A DNA stretch of 64,000 nt from assembly GCF_021728395.1 (NCBI RefSeq), contig NZ_JAKKCM010000005.1, forward strand, positions 1 through 64,000, read 5' to 3'. Shown here one piece after another: positions 26,973 through 37,143 of the stretch. The DNA comes from Vibrio sp. J1-1 (GTDB lineage: Bacteria > Pseudomonadota > Gammaproteobacteria > Enterobacterales > Vibrionaceae). Below the pieces are notes generated by a model. The model saw only the letters and a list, made by a program, of their open reading frames with translations. It ran no database searches and had not been told where the DNA came from. The translations under genes were made by a program, and so were the position numbers. Numbering within the stretch: the stretch's first letter is position 1; every line of letters starts with the position of its first letter.

Positions 26973-28019
26973 TTAGATATTGGATACGTAACTCGGAAAG
27001 TCCACTTGCTCCCACAACTGCTTGGACAACTCTTCCTGAGAATCCCATGCGCCTTGCAACACCCAATGAACAATTGCCTGAGCCACATCCGGGTACTTAA
27101 CGCTCTCCGCTTGTTGCTCTTTCAGCCAATGACGCACCGCTGAAATGTCTAAGCTGTCCATCGAAGAAGCGAGCCCTAAATCTTCGAGCGTTGCGACATT
27201 GCTTTGCTGTTCAAATTGACCAGCCAATGGTTTCAATAATAACTTTTTGCCGAGAGAAAGCGCCTCCGACGGCAGCTCAAAACCACCATTGGCGATGACT
27301 CCACTACAACGATTCAGGTGATGTTGAAAATTGGTATGGCATAATGGATGCAGCTCAATATTTTCGATAACTTCGCTTTCTATCACATCAGGGTGATAAC
27401 AGATGAACGACTGCTGATTAAAGTGGAACAATAGATCAGCAATATCCTCGATAGATTCAAAAGGCAGGTAAACTAGAACAAAGTTATCGCAGTGTTCCTG
27501 ACTGTCCAATGTATGAATGATAGGAGGCAGTATGGGTTGGTCGAAATGATACCAATGCAACCCCAGATGATGTTGTGAGGGAGCAAAGTGTTCAATCACT
27601 GACTTATCCAGCCAGCTTGCACCTTTGAGTGGAACAGGATAACGGAATGCATTCTGATGACTGATACCAATACATGGCTTATTCTGCTTTCGGGCTGCCC
27701 ATGCCGTTACAGGTTCAAAATCATTAATCACCAGATCATAAGCAGAGAGATCTAACTGATTCACTTCTTTAAAAAACTGAATCAAATTGTTGTTAAGTGC
27801 TGTTTTTGTGTAGTTCACCGATCCCTTTTCGGTCACGAAAGTGAAGCCTCGACGCGTTTGATAATCTCCAAACGCTTCCATCGAAAAGTATTTCTTTGGA
27901 TCACGACCAGAAAACAGAAAGTCGACTTGTACATCACGAATTCTAAATGCTTTGCTCATCGCTCTGGCACGAGCAATATGACCATTCCCGGTGCCTTGCA
28001 CACCGTATAGGATTTTCAT
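26973..28019 (-). CDS. MJ1255/VC2487-family glycosyltransferase
   Basis: 348 residues from ATG 28019, preceded by GGAGTG; the codon before is TTG. The N-terminus MKILYGVQGTGNGHIARARA and the later GVIANGGFELPSEAL with its nucleotide-sugar-binding region show a GT-B-type, MurG-like glycosyltransferase of the group named after MJ1255 and VC2487. The natural acceptor is not established. It starts three bases after the PAP2 phosphatase stop, so the two form one operon. Joined with a lipid phosphatase, it suggests glycosylation of a lipid carrier or envelope lipid. That is inference. Confidence 0.85.
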   Translation of the reverse strand: MKILYGVQGTGNGHIARARAMSKAFRIRDVQVDFLFSGRDPKKYFSMEAFGDYQTRRGFTFVTEKGSVNYTKTALNNNLIQFFKEVNQLDLSAYDLVINDFEPVTAWAARKQNKPCIGISHQNAFRYPVPLKGASWLDKSVIEHFAPSQHHLGLHWYHFDQPILPPIIHTLDSQEHCDNFVLVYLPFESIEDIADLLFHFNQQSFICYHPDVIESEVIENIELHPLCHTNFQHHLNRCSGVIANGGFELPSEALSLGKKLLLKPLAGQFEQQSNVATLEDLGLASSMDSLDISAVRHWLKEQQAESVKYPDVAQAIVHWVLQGAWDSQEELSKQLWEQVDFPSYVSNI

Positions 28020-28022
28020 CAA

Positions 28023-28571
28023 TTACACTCCGATCATTGAAATAGCGAGCCCACCACACAAACTTCCTAGCAGCGCACCGATGATGATGTCTGTAAAAAA
28101 GTGCACCCCGAGAAAGATACGCGCAGCGCCGATCAAGCTCGCCCAGAAATAAGCGGCAACCCCCAGTTGTGGGTAAAAGTGATCAATCAGCGTTGCCATG
28201 ACAAAAGCGGCAGCAGTATGTCCAGACGGTAAACTGTAGCGATCAGAAGGGGTAATAAAAGCAGGTAACAAAGCGCTCAGTTCTTCAGGACGGCGACGCT
28301 TAAAACTGTTTTTCAGCGTCCAATAGATTGGCAGTTCTACGACAAATGCCAGCAGCCCAGCAAGCAGAAACCATAGCCCCTGCTCCTTATCCAGATACCA
28401 CGCCAGTACTCCGAGAACTAAGTAAAGATGGCCATCGCCACTGTGTGAAATCCCTTTACTAATATTCGCCACTTGCTGATTAAAGCGGTGTTGCAAACAA
28501 ACGCTAGAAAGTGCTAAGTCGAACTTAGCGATGGCCGTTATTGGCTGAGTAATTGTCTCTATCGTTCTCAT
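28023..28571 (-). CDS. PAP2-superfamily membrane phosphatase
   Basis: 182 residues from ATG 28571 (GAGGGA upstream); a GTG five codons earlier overlaps that signal. All three phosphatase motifs are present: KNSFKRRRPEE (KX6RP), LPSGHTA (PSGH) and ARIFLGVHFFTD (SRX5HX3D, with A for S). Five to six membrane helices surround them. PAP2 enzymes remove phosphate from lipid phosphates such as undecaprenyl pyrophosphate or phosphatidylglycerophosphate. It is coupled to the downstream glycosyltransferase by a three-base gap, which points to a shared lipid substrate. Confidence 0.88.
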   Translation of the reverse strand: MRTIETITQPITAIAKFDLALSSVCLQHRFNQQVANISKGISHSGDGHLYLVLGVLAWYLDKEQGLWFLLAGLLAFVVELPIYWTLKNSFKRRRPEELSALLPAFITPSDRYSLPSGHTAAAFVMATLIDHFYPQLGVAAYFWASLIGAARIFLGVHFFTDIIIGALLGSLCGGLAISMIGV

Positions 28572-28757
28572 ATGACTTTCCCTCACTTTGACAACGCCTT
28601 GTACGCAAATTAGGTGTTTTTAGTGACAGCCACATGACGGGAAGTTGGACAATTAATGACAGGAGTAACGTCGATGTGATTTACCCGGCCTCAAGACAGC
28701 CGAACAAATCAATATTTCTACATGCCATATATGGACGTATTGGGAAATGATGGGGGT

Positions 28758-29534
28758 TTAGGCTTGCGGTGCGTCGATATACCAGACCTTTCTCTTTTTA
28801 CGACACGCCCGTAACGCACCAGTGGTAAACTCGCCATTTTTACTCAACTCATAGCTGAGTACCCGGCAAGTGTAGCTTCCCTGAAGCTCATAACGATATT
28901 CAAAATTATCATCAGCAACCTTCGGTGACGCTAGCAAAGGGTTGGGCGGCGTAGAAAGAAGGTCACGCTCTCCGACATTACTCCGCGCATAATCTTGATG
29001 GACATAGCCTTTGATCACCCCTCGCTGCTCGACCAGGTACCAAGGCAGATCTGAGACTTTAGCGACAACATTAAAGACTTCACCTTTACTGACCAGACTC
29101 AGTTCTTCCCCATCTGGATCTGGCTTGGAGCGCAAGTGTAATGTCGACTTTGAGCGATATGGTACATCCACAAACTCTAAGCTATCGTAGACCTCAATGC
29201 CCTCTTCCATCGGTCTGACGACTTCAGCCATTTGCAATTCGTTAGGCTGGACATGAATCTTCCACCACGCATAGGTCTCGGGGTCTTTACCCTTAAACCT
29301 GTCGCGATTGTCGGACTCCAGAGCAACCAACATCTGATTTAAGAAATACTCTTGGCCTTCATAGCTCAAGTACATATCCATTTGATCACGAACTACCGCG
29401 ACAACCTGAGCCTGATCATTCGCAACTGCAGGTGGAACGATCAGAGTGGTTTGTGATTGAAACAGCTGACAACCTGATAAGCTGATCAATGTTAGTGCTA
29501 GTGCTGAACATCCAAATTGTTTTGCTTTAGCCAT
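28758..29534 (-). CDS. SH3-domain lipoprotein
   Basis: 258 residues from ATG 29534 (AGAGGA upstream). The lipoprotein signal ends in LSGC. A bacterial SH3 (SH3_3) domain lies at about residues 135-195, with the conserved LHLRSKPDPDGEELSLVSKG and a GYVHQDYA end. The C-terminal part contains cysteine-flanked SYTCRVLSYELSKNG. It is probably periplasm-facing at the outer membrane, where SH3_3 domains often bind peptidoglycan. It lies 186 bp upstream of the PAP2 gene on the same strand and may belong to the same envelope cluster. The function is unknown. Confidence 0.8.
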   Translation of the reverse strand: MAKAKQFGCSALALTLISLSGCQLFQSQTTLIVPPAVANDQAQVVAVVRDQMDMYLSYEGQEYFLNQMLVALESDNRDRFKGKDPETYAWWKIHVQPNELQMAEVVRPMEEGIEVYDSLEFVDVPYRSKSTLHLRSKPDPDGEELSLVSKGEVFNVVAKVSDLPWYLVEQRGVIKGYVHQDYARSNVGERDLLSTPPNPLLASPKVADDNFEYRYELQGSYTCRVLSYELSKNGEFTTGALRACRKKRKVWYIDAPQA

Positions 29535-29880
29535 TAATCCTCTACCTTTTGTACCTTTCACCTAGTTCAAGAACTACCTCAAAAACCGAACACTAAGACG
29601 CCTCATTGTCTTGTCGAACCAATCTAAGCAATAGGCTGTGTGATCATTATTTCGAGATAGACTATAAACTCTATCTATCGATTCTCAGCCAACAATTCAA
29701 TGCTTATCTGGATAGCTTGTAAGCCTGATCCCTCTATTTAATGATCAACCTAATGAACGCGTGATCTTTATCGAGAGTTTGGATCAATAATTAAAACCGC
29801 TATCTGCTCTCTTTTTACAGGATGAAATACCCCACTTTGCAATCGACTCATCCGATATGAATAAAAAATCGACTTTAGGG

Positions 29881-29909
29881 TTGACGTAATTGATGGAGTG
29901 CGGTACTAA
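29881..29909 (+). promoter_or_regulatory. Sigma-70 promoter of leuABCD
   Basis: TTGACG, a 17-base spacer, then TACTAA. It lies 35 bases before the leader peptide start. Confidence 0.75.
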
Positions 29910-29944
29910 TTTGTTAACTTAATTTTGTGGAAAGCTTAACAATT

Positions 29945-30007
29945 ATGTCAGCTCATTTTTCTATCCTGCTTAGCCTCCTCCTGATCGTGACCAGTTCGCG
30001 CGGGTAG
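29945..30007 (+). CDS. leuL: leu operon leader peptide
   Basis: 20 codons from ATG 29945 to TAG 30005-30007, encoding MSAHFSILLSLLLIVTSSRG. Five of six consecutive positions 8-13 are leucine, so ribosomes should stall there when charged tRNA-Leu is scarce. E. coli LeuL plays the same role. The stop lies just before an antiterminator/terminator structure. The peptide itself has no other function. Confidence 0.85.
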   Translation: MSAHFSILLSLLLIVTSSRG

Positions 30008-30069
30008 GCTGTGGAAGAAAAATAACCACACCAAGTTCTAAGAACCCGCATGCAAGTGCGGGTTTTTTT
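29999..30069 (+). promoter_or_regulatory. Transcription attenuator of leuABCD
   Basis: AACCCGCA (30043-30050) pairs with TGCGGGTT (30057-30064), followed by a T-run, forming the terminator. The upstream GCGGGT (30000-30005), at the end of the leader peptide, can pair with ACCCGC of that stem as the antiterminator. TGTGG/CCACA at 30011-30030 forms an intermediate hairpin. Ribosome stalling on the leucine codons would choose between them. Confidence 0.85.
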
Positions 30070-30135
30070 ATACCTAAATACTGGAAGTAAACGATTAACT
30101 CACACGAAAGTGCAGAAATCATTAAGGAAGCAAAC

Positions 30136-31683
30136 ATGAACGATCAAGTCATTATATTCGACACCACCTTGCGTGATGGCGAGCAAGCGTTATCTGCAAG
30201 CTTGACGGTTAAAGAAAAACTGCAAATTGCCTATGCGCTAGAAAGGCTGGGCGTTGATGTCATCGAAGCAGGTTTCCCGATCTCTTCTCCTGGTGATTTC
30301 GAGTCAGTACAAACCATTGCTAAAAACGTTAAAAATAGCCGAATTTGTGCTCTTTCGCGTGCCGTTGCGAAAGACATCGATGCCGCTGCAGAAGCATTGA
30401 AAGTCGCTGACCAGTTCCGTATTCACACATTTTTGGCTACGTCTACGATTCACGTCGAAGATAAGCTACGTCGCAGCTATGACGATGTACTAGAAATGGC
30501 TGTGAATGCAGTGAAACATGCACGTAACTACACAGACGATGTTGAGTTTTCTTGTGAAGATGCCGGTCGTACACCAATCGACAACCTATGCCGTATGGTT
30601 GAAGCTGCAATTAATGCAGGTGCGACGACAGTCAACATTCCTGATACTGTGGGCTACACGGTACCAAGTGAGTTTGGCGGTATCATTGAAACGCTATTTA
30701 ACCGTGTACCAAACATCGATAAAGCGATTATTTCGGTTCACTGCCATGATGATTTAGGTATGTCCGTTGCTAACTCCATCGCCGCTGTTCAGGCAGGTGC
30801 TCGCCAGATAGAAGGTACGATTAATGGTATCGGCGAACGTGCGGGTAACTGCTCCCTAGAAGAAATCGCGATGATCATCAAAACGCGCGAAGAATTAATG
30901 GGCGTTCGCACTGGTATCAAACACGATGAAATCCACCGTACCAGTAAGTTAGTCAGCCAACTATGTAATATGCCTATCCAGAGTAACAAAGCTATCGTCG
31001 GTGCAAACGCGTTCAGCCACTCTTCAGGCATTCACCAAGATGGCATGATTAAGAACAAGAATACCTACGAGATCATGACTCCTGAGTCTATTGGTCTTAA
31101 GAACCAAGCGCTGAACTTAACAAGCCGCAGCGGTCGTGCAGCAGTGAAGAGCCACATGGAGACCATGGGTTATAAACAAGAGGAGTACAACCTAGATGCA
31201 CTGTACGCTGACTTCTTGAAGCTAGCAGACCGTAAGGGACAAGTTTTCGATTATGACTTGGAAGCGCTAATGCACTTCTCTAACCTGCGTGAAGAAGACG
31301 ACTTCTACAAGTTGAATTACTTGAGCGTGCAATCAGGCAGCGTGATGGCAACCACCAGCATTAAAATGCAATGTGGCGATGAAGAAATGTGTGAAGCGGC
31401 AGTCGGTAATGGTCCAGTAGATGCGCTATACCAGTGTATTTACCGTGTAACAGGCTACGAAATCGTGCTAGACAAGTTCGACCTGACTGCAAAAGGTGAA
31501 GGTGAAGATGGCTTAGGCCAAGCCGATATCATCGCTAACTACAAAGGTCGTAAGTACCATGGTACTGGTGTTTCAACGGATATTGTGGAAGCTTCAGGTC
31601 AGGCTCTACTGCACGTAATCAATAGCATTCACCGTGCCGACAAGATTGCCGAAATCAAACAAAAGAAAATTGCGACTGTTTAA
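30136..31683 (+). CDS. leuA: 2-isopropylmalate synthase
   Basis: 515 residues. It condenses acetyl-CoA with 2-ketoisovalerate, the committed step to leucine. The N-terminal HMGL-like barrel begins with [16 protein letters not shown] (residues 8-23). Metal-binding histidines lie in [10 protein letters not shown], and [15 protein letters not shown] is the second signature. The C-terminal regulatory domain (~390-510) binds leucine for feedback inhibition. ATG 30136 follows AAGGAAG. It is first of leuABCD, behind the attenuator. Confidence 0.97.
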   Translation: MNDQVIIFDTTLRDGEQALSASLTVKEKLQIAYALERLGVDVIEAGFPISSPGDFESVQTIAKNVKNSRICALSRAVAKDIDAAAEALKVADQFRIHTFLATSTIHVEDKLRRSYDDVLEMAVNAVKHARNYTDDVEFSCEDAGRTPIDNLCRMVEAAINAGATTVNIPDTVGYTVPSEFGGIIETLFNRVPNIDKAIISVHCHDDLGMSVANSIAAVQAGARQIEGTINGIGERAGNCSLEEIAMIIKTREELMGVRTGIKHDEIHRTSKLVSQLCNMPIQSNKAIVGANAFSHSSGIHQDGMIKNKNTYEIMTPESIGLKNQALNLTSRSGRAAVKSHMETMGYKQEEYNLDALYADFLKLADRKGQVFDYDLEALMHFSNLREEDDFYKLNYLSVQSGSVMATTSIKMQCGDEEMCEAAVGNGPVDALYQCIYRVTGYEIVLDKFDLTAKGEGEDGLGQADIIANYKGRKYHGTGVSTDIVEASGQALLHVINSIHRADKIAEIKQKKIATV

Positions 31684-31755
31684 TAGCTAACGTGACTCCC
31701 GAGCGCACAACAGAATAACTTCGATATAAAATTTAGCTAAAAATTAAAGGATTAA

Positions 31756-32856
<1,101 letters not shown>

Positions 32857-32884
32857 CTTAAACTAGATTGATAATAATTATTCG

Positions 32885-32908
32885 CCCCTGATAAGCCGTT
32901 ATTAGGGG
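32885..32908 (+). other. Hairpin between leuB and leuC
   Basis: CCCCTGATAA pairs with TTATTAGGGG (one mismatch) around GCCG. No T-run follows, so it is more likely an mRNA-stability or processing structure than a terminator. Confidence 0.5.
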
Positions 32909-32929
32909 CAGCACACAGGATTAGTGATA

Positions 32930-34330
32930 ATGGGCAAAACACTTTACGAGAAGGTCTACGACGCACACGTTGCTGTCGCAGCTGAAGGGGAAAACCCGAT
33001 TCTTTATATTGATCGTCACTTGGTACACGAAGTTACCTCTCCACAGGCTTTTGATGGCTTGCGTGAAAAGGGCCGTCAAGTGCGTCAGGTAAGCAAAACC
33101 TTCGCAACGATGGACCACAACGTTTCAACCACAACCAAAGACATCAACGCTTCTGGTGAGATGGCACGTATCCAGATGGAAACGCTATCGAAAAACTGCG
33201 AAGAATTCGGTGTAACCCTTTACGACCTAAACCACAAATACCAAGGCATTGTCCACGTAATGGGCCCTGAGCTAGGCATTACTCTGCCGGGCATGACCAT
33301 TGTTTGTGGCGACTCTCATACCGCAACACACGGTGCGTTTGGCTCACTGGCTTTCGGTATTGGTACTTCTGAAGTTGAACACGTACTAGCGACTCAAACG
33401 CTAAAACAAGCACGTGCGAAAACGATGAAAATCGAAGTGAAAGGTAAAGTCGCTCCGGGTATTACGGCAAAAGATACCGTACTGGCGATCATCGGTAAAA
33501 CCACAGCAGCTGGCGGTACTGGCTACGTGGTTGAGTTCTGCGGTGAAGCGATTACGGACCTTTCAATGGAAGGCCGTATGACGGTATGTAACATGGCCAT
33601 CGAATTAGGCGCGAAAGCGGGCCTGATTGCACCGGATGAAACCACGTTCGAATACATCAAAGGCCGTAAATTCTCACCACAAGGCGCCGATTATGACGCG
33701 GCGGTAGAGTACTGGAAAACACTAAAAACTGACGTTGATGCCGAATTTGATGCCGTAGTAACGCTAAACGCGGCGGATATCAAACCGCAAGTAACTTGGG
33801 GTACAAACCCAGGTCAGGTTATCGCTGTTGACCAACCAATTCCTTCACCAGAAAGTTTTTCAGACCCAGTTGAAAAAGCATCAGCAGCAAAAGCGCTGGC
33901 TTACATGGGACTAGAAGCAGGTAAATCACTGTCAGACTACCCAGTTGATAAAGTGTTTGTTGGTTCTTGTACTAACTCACGTATTGAAGACATGCGCGCA
34001 GCAGCAGAAGTGGCTAAAGGTCGCAAAGTCGCGTCACACGTTCAGGCATTGATTGTTCCTGGTTCTGAGCAAGTGAAGGCACAGGCAGAAGCAGAAGGCT
34101 TGGATGTCATCTTTAAAGAAGCGGGCTTTGAATGGCGTCTACCGGGCTGTTCAATGTGTCTGGCGATGAACAATGACCGCTTAGGTCCTCAGGAGCGTTG
34201 TGCATCGACTTCAAACCGTAACTTTGAAGGTCGTCAAGGCCGCGATGGTCGTACCCACTTGGTTAGTCCTGCAATGGCTGCGGCGGCGGCTATTGCTGGT
34301 CACTTTGTTGATATTCGTGAACTAGATTAA
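32930..34330 (+). CDS. leuC: 3-isopropylmalate dehydratase large subunit
   Basis: 466 residues, the same length as E. coli LeuC, from ATG 32930, with AGGA nine bases upstream; a GTG at 32924 is too close to that signal. It is an aconitase-family protein. Fe-S ligands are the cysteine in [12 protein letters not shown] and the pair in GCSMCLAMN, and HTATHGAFG is in the substrate region. With LeuD it isomerises 2- to 3-isopropylmalate. Confidence 0.97.
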   Translation: MGKTLYEKVYDAHVAVAAEGENPILYIDRHLVHEVTSPQAFDGLREKGRQVRQVSKTFATMDHNVSTTTKDINASGEMARIQMETLSKNCEEFGVTLYDLNHKYQGIVHVMGPELGITLPGMTIVCGDSHTATHGAFGSLAFGIGTSEVEHVLATQTLKQARAKTMKIEVKGKVAPGITAKDTVLAIIGKTTAAGGTGYVVEFCGEAITDLSMEGRMTVCNMAIELGAKAGLIAPDETTFEYIKGRKFSPQGADYDAAVEYWKTLKTDVDAEFDAVVTLNAADIKPQVTWGTNPGQVIAVDQPIPSPESFSDPVEKASAAKALAYMGLEAGKSLSDYPVDKVFVGSCTNSRIEDMRAAAEVAKGRKVASHVQALIVPGSEQVKAQAEAEGLDVIFKEAGFEWRLPGCSMCLAMNNDRLGPQERCASTSNRNFEGRQGRDGRTHLVSPAMAAAAAIAGHFVDIRELD

Positions 34331-34341
34331 GGAAAGAACAG

Positions 34342-34944
34342 ATGTCAGGTTTTAAACAACACAAAGGCTTAGTTGTTCCTCTAGATGCAGCGAACGTTGA
34401 TACTGATGCCATCATACCAAAGCAGTTCCTACAAAAGGTTTCTCGCCTAGGTTTCGGTAAGCACCTATTCCATGACTGGCGCTTCCTTGATGATGCTGGT
34501 GAACAGCCAAACCCTGAGTTTGTGATGAACGCACCACGTTACCAAGGTGCTTCCATCCTACTTGCGCGTGAAAACTTCGGTTGTGGCTCTTCACGTGAGC
34601 ACGCACCGTGGGCTTTGGCAGATTACGGCATTAAAGCAATGATCGCCCCAAGCTTCGCAGACATTTTCTATGGCAACTCAATCAACAACCAAATGGTACC
34701 AGTCCGTCTGACCGAGCAAGAGGTTGATGAGCTGTTCCAATACGTTGAAGCGAATGAAGGTGCACAGATTGAAGTGGACCTGGAAGCCAACAAAGTACGT
34801 GCAAATGGCAAAGAGTACGATTTCGAAATCGATGAATTCCGTCGCCACTGTCTTCTTAATGGTTTAGACAACATCGGCTTGACACTACAGCACGAAGATA
34901 AAATTTCGGAATATGAAGCGAATATTCCAAGCTTCCTGCGCTAA
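34342..34944 (+). CDS. leuD: 3-isopropylmalate dehydratase small subunit
   Basis: 200 residues of the aconitase swivel domain, with [13 protein letters not shown] near the N-terminus and the active-site loop [16 protein letters not shown] (~77-92). It is 11 bp after leuC and forms the heterodimer with it. Last gene of the operon, followed by a terminator. Confidence 0.97.
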   Translation: MSGFKQHKGLVVPLDAANVDTDAIIPKQFLQKVSRLGFGKHLFHDWRFLDDAGEQPNPEFVMNAPRYQGASILLARENFGCGSSREHAPWALADYGIKAMIAPSFADIFYGNSINNQMVPVRLTEQEVDELFQYVEANEGAQIEVDLEANKVRANGKEYDFEIDEFRRHCLLNGLDNIGLTLQHEDKISEYEANIPSFLR

Positions 34945-34967
34945 GATTCTCTAGTCAAGAGACAAGC

Positions 34968-34995
34968 AAAAGGCTGACAATCGTCAGCCTTTTTT
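34968..34995 (+). terminator. Terminator after leuABCD
   Basis: AAAAGGCTGAC pairs perfectly with GTCAGCCTTTT around AATC, followed by TT. Confidence 0.92.
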
Positions 34996-35075
34996 ATTTT
35001 ATGCGTCGATAAAAGCAAGAAAACAAACACTAATCCGGTCTAAACTAACAACAAACTTTAACCGATGGTATCGCT

Positions 35076-35858
35076 ATGATGCGTTTCTTATTGCTATTTT
35101 TCGCCCTATTTTCTTTTTCCGTTTTCTCCGCTCCCAAAGCCGATCTATGGCCATATTGGAACCACTCAAATGAGGCTAGCCAAACACAAATATCTCATCA
35201 AGAATGGCAACAGTTACTCGACCGCTATCTTGTCACCGAAGGGGAACATACGCTATTTCGCTATAGCTCTGTATCCGCAGCAGATAAAACGAAACTCAAA
35301 CAATACATTCAGCGCTTAGCCAAACTCGACCCTTTGCAATACCGCAAAGCTGAGCAATATGCTTACTGGGTGAATCTTTACAACGCTGTCACGGTCGATC
35401 TGATATTGGATAATTACCCGATAAAATCGATCACTAAATTAGGAGGGCTGTTTAGTTTTGGGCCCTGGGATGAGGACGTCATCACCATTAATAACCAAAA
35501 CTTAACTCTGAATGATATTGAGCATCGAATCCTGCGCCCCATCTGGCAAGATCCAAGAACGCATTATGCCGTTAACTGTGCAAGCTTAGGTTGCCCGAAC
35601 TTGCAAGCTCAGGTGTTTACCGCTGACAACACACAGACCTTGTTAGACAGCGCAGCGAAAGCCTTTATTAACAGTAAAAAAGGCGTTTCTATCGAAGGAG
35701 ACACGGCGCAAATTTCTTCAATTTATGATTGGTTTGCGGTGGACTTTGGTGGAGAGAAAAACGTGTTTAACCACATCAGGCAATACGCGCCGCAGTACAA
35801 TCGCTTTTCCGGTCGAGTGAAATACGACTACGATTGGAATTTGAATCAAGCCAACTGA
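35076..35858 (+). CDS. DUF547 secreted protein
   Basis: 260 residues with a cleavable signal peptide (MRFLLLFFALFSFSVFSA). The DUF547 domain (~70-200) includes YAYWVNLYNAVTVDLIL, PWDEDVITI, LNDIEHRILRP and HYAVNCASLGCPNL, the family's conserved His and Cys residues. It resembles a papain-like fold, but no activity is established, so none is assigned. Periplasmic location is likely. The start may be either of two consecutive ATG codons (35076 or 35079). It is monocistronic. Confidence 0.82.
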   Translation: MMRFLLLFFALFSFSVFSAPKADLWPYWNHSNEASQTQISHQEWQQLLDRYLVTEGEHTLFRYSSVSAADKTKLKQYIQRLAKLDPLQYRKAEQYAYWVNLYNAVTVDLILDNYPIKSITKLGGLFSFGPWDEDVITINNQNLTLNDIEHRILRPIWQDPRTHYAVNCASLGCPNLQAQVFTADNTQTLLDSAAKAFINSKKGVSIEGDTAQISSIYDWFAVDFGGEKNVFNHIRQYAPQYNRFSGRVKYDYDWNLNQAN

Positions 35859-35913
35859 TTTTACTGAGTGGATAGTTTGAAGAGCTTTGGGTCACCAGTA
35901 ACCCAAAAGCCCA

Positions 35914-35936
35914 AAAAGGGCACCAAGTGCCCTTTT
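35914..35936. terminator. Bidirectional terminator between the DUF547 gene and djlA
   Basis: AAAAGGGCAC pairs perfectly with GTGCCCTTTT around CAA. Confidence 0.85.
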
Positions 35937-35965
35937 GATTTTCATCTCTGATAGAAACAACAAGA

Positions 35966-36826
35966 TTACTTAAAACCTTTTACCTTCTTAATCAGGTCGT
36001 AAGCATTTTGAATTTCTTGCGATTTTTCTTTAGCCACATTCATCATTTCTGGTGGCAGACCTTTCGCCATTAGCTTATCTGGATGGTGCTCGTTCATCAG
36101 CTTACGGTAAGCACGCTTAACCGTTTTACTGTCGGCATCCGCCGAAACATCGAGGATTTTATACGCATCCGCTAACTGATCGGCTTGAGACGCTTGCTGC
36201 CACCCTGCTCCAGACGATTGATACTGGCCTTGATGCTGACCGTGAAAACCACCCTGATGCTGGAAGCGAAATGCCGCTTCTTGCATGTGTAGACGACGCT
36301 CTAGCTGCTCAGAAGAAAACCCTAAAGCGCGAGCGATTTTGTGCAGTACATTTCGTTCACTAGGGTGAATTTCACCATCGGCAAAGGCGGCTGAAATTTG
36401 CAACTCCAAGAAAAATTGCAGCAAGTCGAAACGACCTGCAGTAGAGATCTTAACTCTAACCAACACCTCTTCAAGCGGGAAATCACTTTCCTTACCGTCA
36501 CGAAATGCGTCTTGTGCTGCACGCCGCTGTTCACCATGCAGGTTCATGCGGTCCATCATGGCTGAAGCAAGCTGGATCTCTTCTTTAGTGACCTGACCTT
36601 TCGATTTTGCCACATGCCCCATCACAGCAAAGGCCGCTTTGAAAAACTCTTCCTGACGTTGTGCCTGACTAGGTCCTTTACCGAACCCACCGGTAGAGAA
36701 CCCCGCCTGCCTCAAACGACGTGCTTTATCAAACTGATGGCCAACAAATAAGCCAAATAGCAAGCCGAGCGGCCCGCCAAGTAACAAGCCAAAAAAGGCA
36801 CCTAATATTTTGCCAAAAATATGCAT
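35966..36826 (-). CDS. djlA: Membrane-anchored DnaJ-like co-chaperone DjlA
   Basis: 286 residues. A single N-terminal membrane helix is glycine-rich (ILGAFFGLLLGGPLGLLFG). A central TerB-like helical region (~55-180) is followed by a Gln/Gly/His-rich linker (~190-215) and a C-terminal J domain (~220-286) with the HPD motif in HHPDKL. DjlA stimulates DnaK ATPase at the inner membrane and in E. coli affects the Rcs stress pathway and capsule. It is divergent from lptD, as in E. coli, where djlA sits next to lptD. Confidence 0.95.
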   Translation of the reverse strand: MHIFGKILGAFFGLLLGGPLGLLFGLFVGHQFDKARRLRQAGFSTGGFGKGPSQAQRQEEFFKAAFAVMGHVAKSKGQVTKEEIQLASAMMDRMNLHGEQRRAAQDAFRDGKESDFPLEEVLVRVKISTAGRFDLLQFFLELQISAAFADGEIHPSERNVLHKIARALGFSSEQLERRLHMQEAAFRFQHQGGFHGQHQGQYQSSGAGWQQASQADQLADAYKILDVSADADSKTVKRAYRKLMNEHHPDKLMAKGLPPEMMNVAKEKSQEIQNAYDLIKKVKGFK

Positions 36827-37143
36827 TATGTGTTCTCTATCAATGAATTTTTATCGACGAAAGCGGTCTTATAGTGCCGTATGCAACGATTTCCTTTATG
36901 ATAATGGAATTAGTTTTATTTCGGCTAGGCCATTCGCCTGCTTATCTTTGCAGCTACTTTATCTCGATTATGCCACAGCGAGCCAATGAGCTGGGACATT
37001 TACGACGATAGTAGTTGATTCATTTGGCTATTACGCTAGGGTACAACAAGCCCTATAGCCATCGAGTAATATCAATTACCGTAAGTAAGTGATCAGTTAT
37101 TTACTACGATTGGTATAACAGTGACACAGGAAAGTTCGATTCA
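36827..37143. other. Divergent djlA/lptD promoter region
   Basis: No ORF is seen. In E. coli lptD is under sigma-E, but I find no convincing GGAACTT/TCAAA pair here. Confidence 0.4.
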
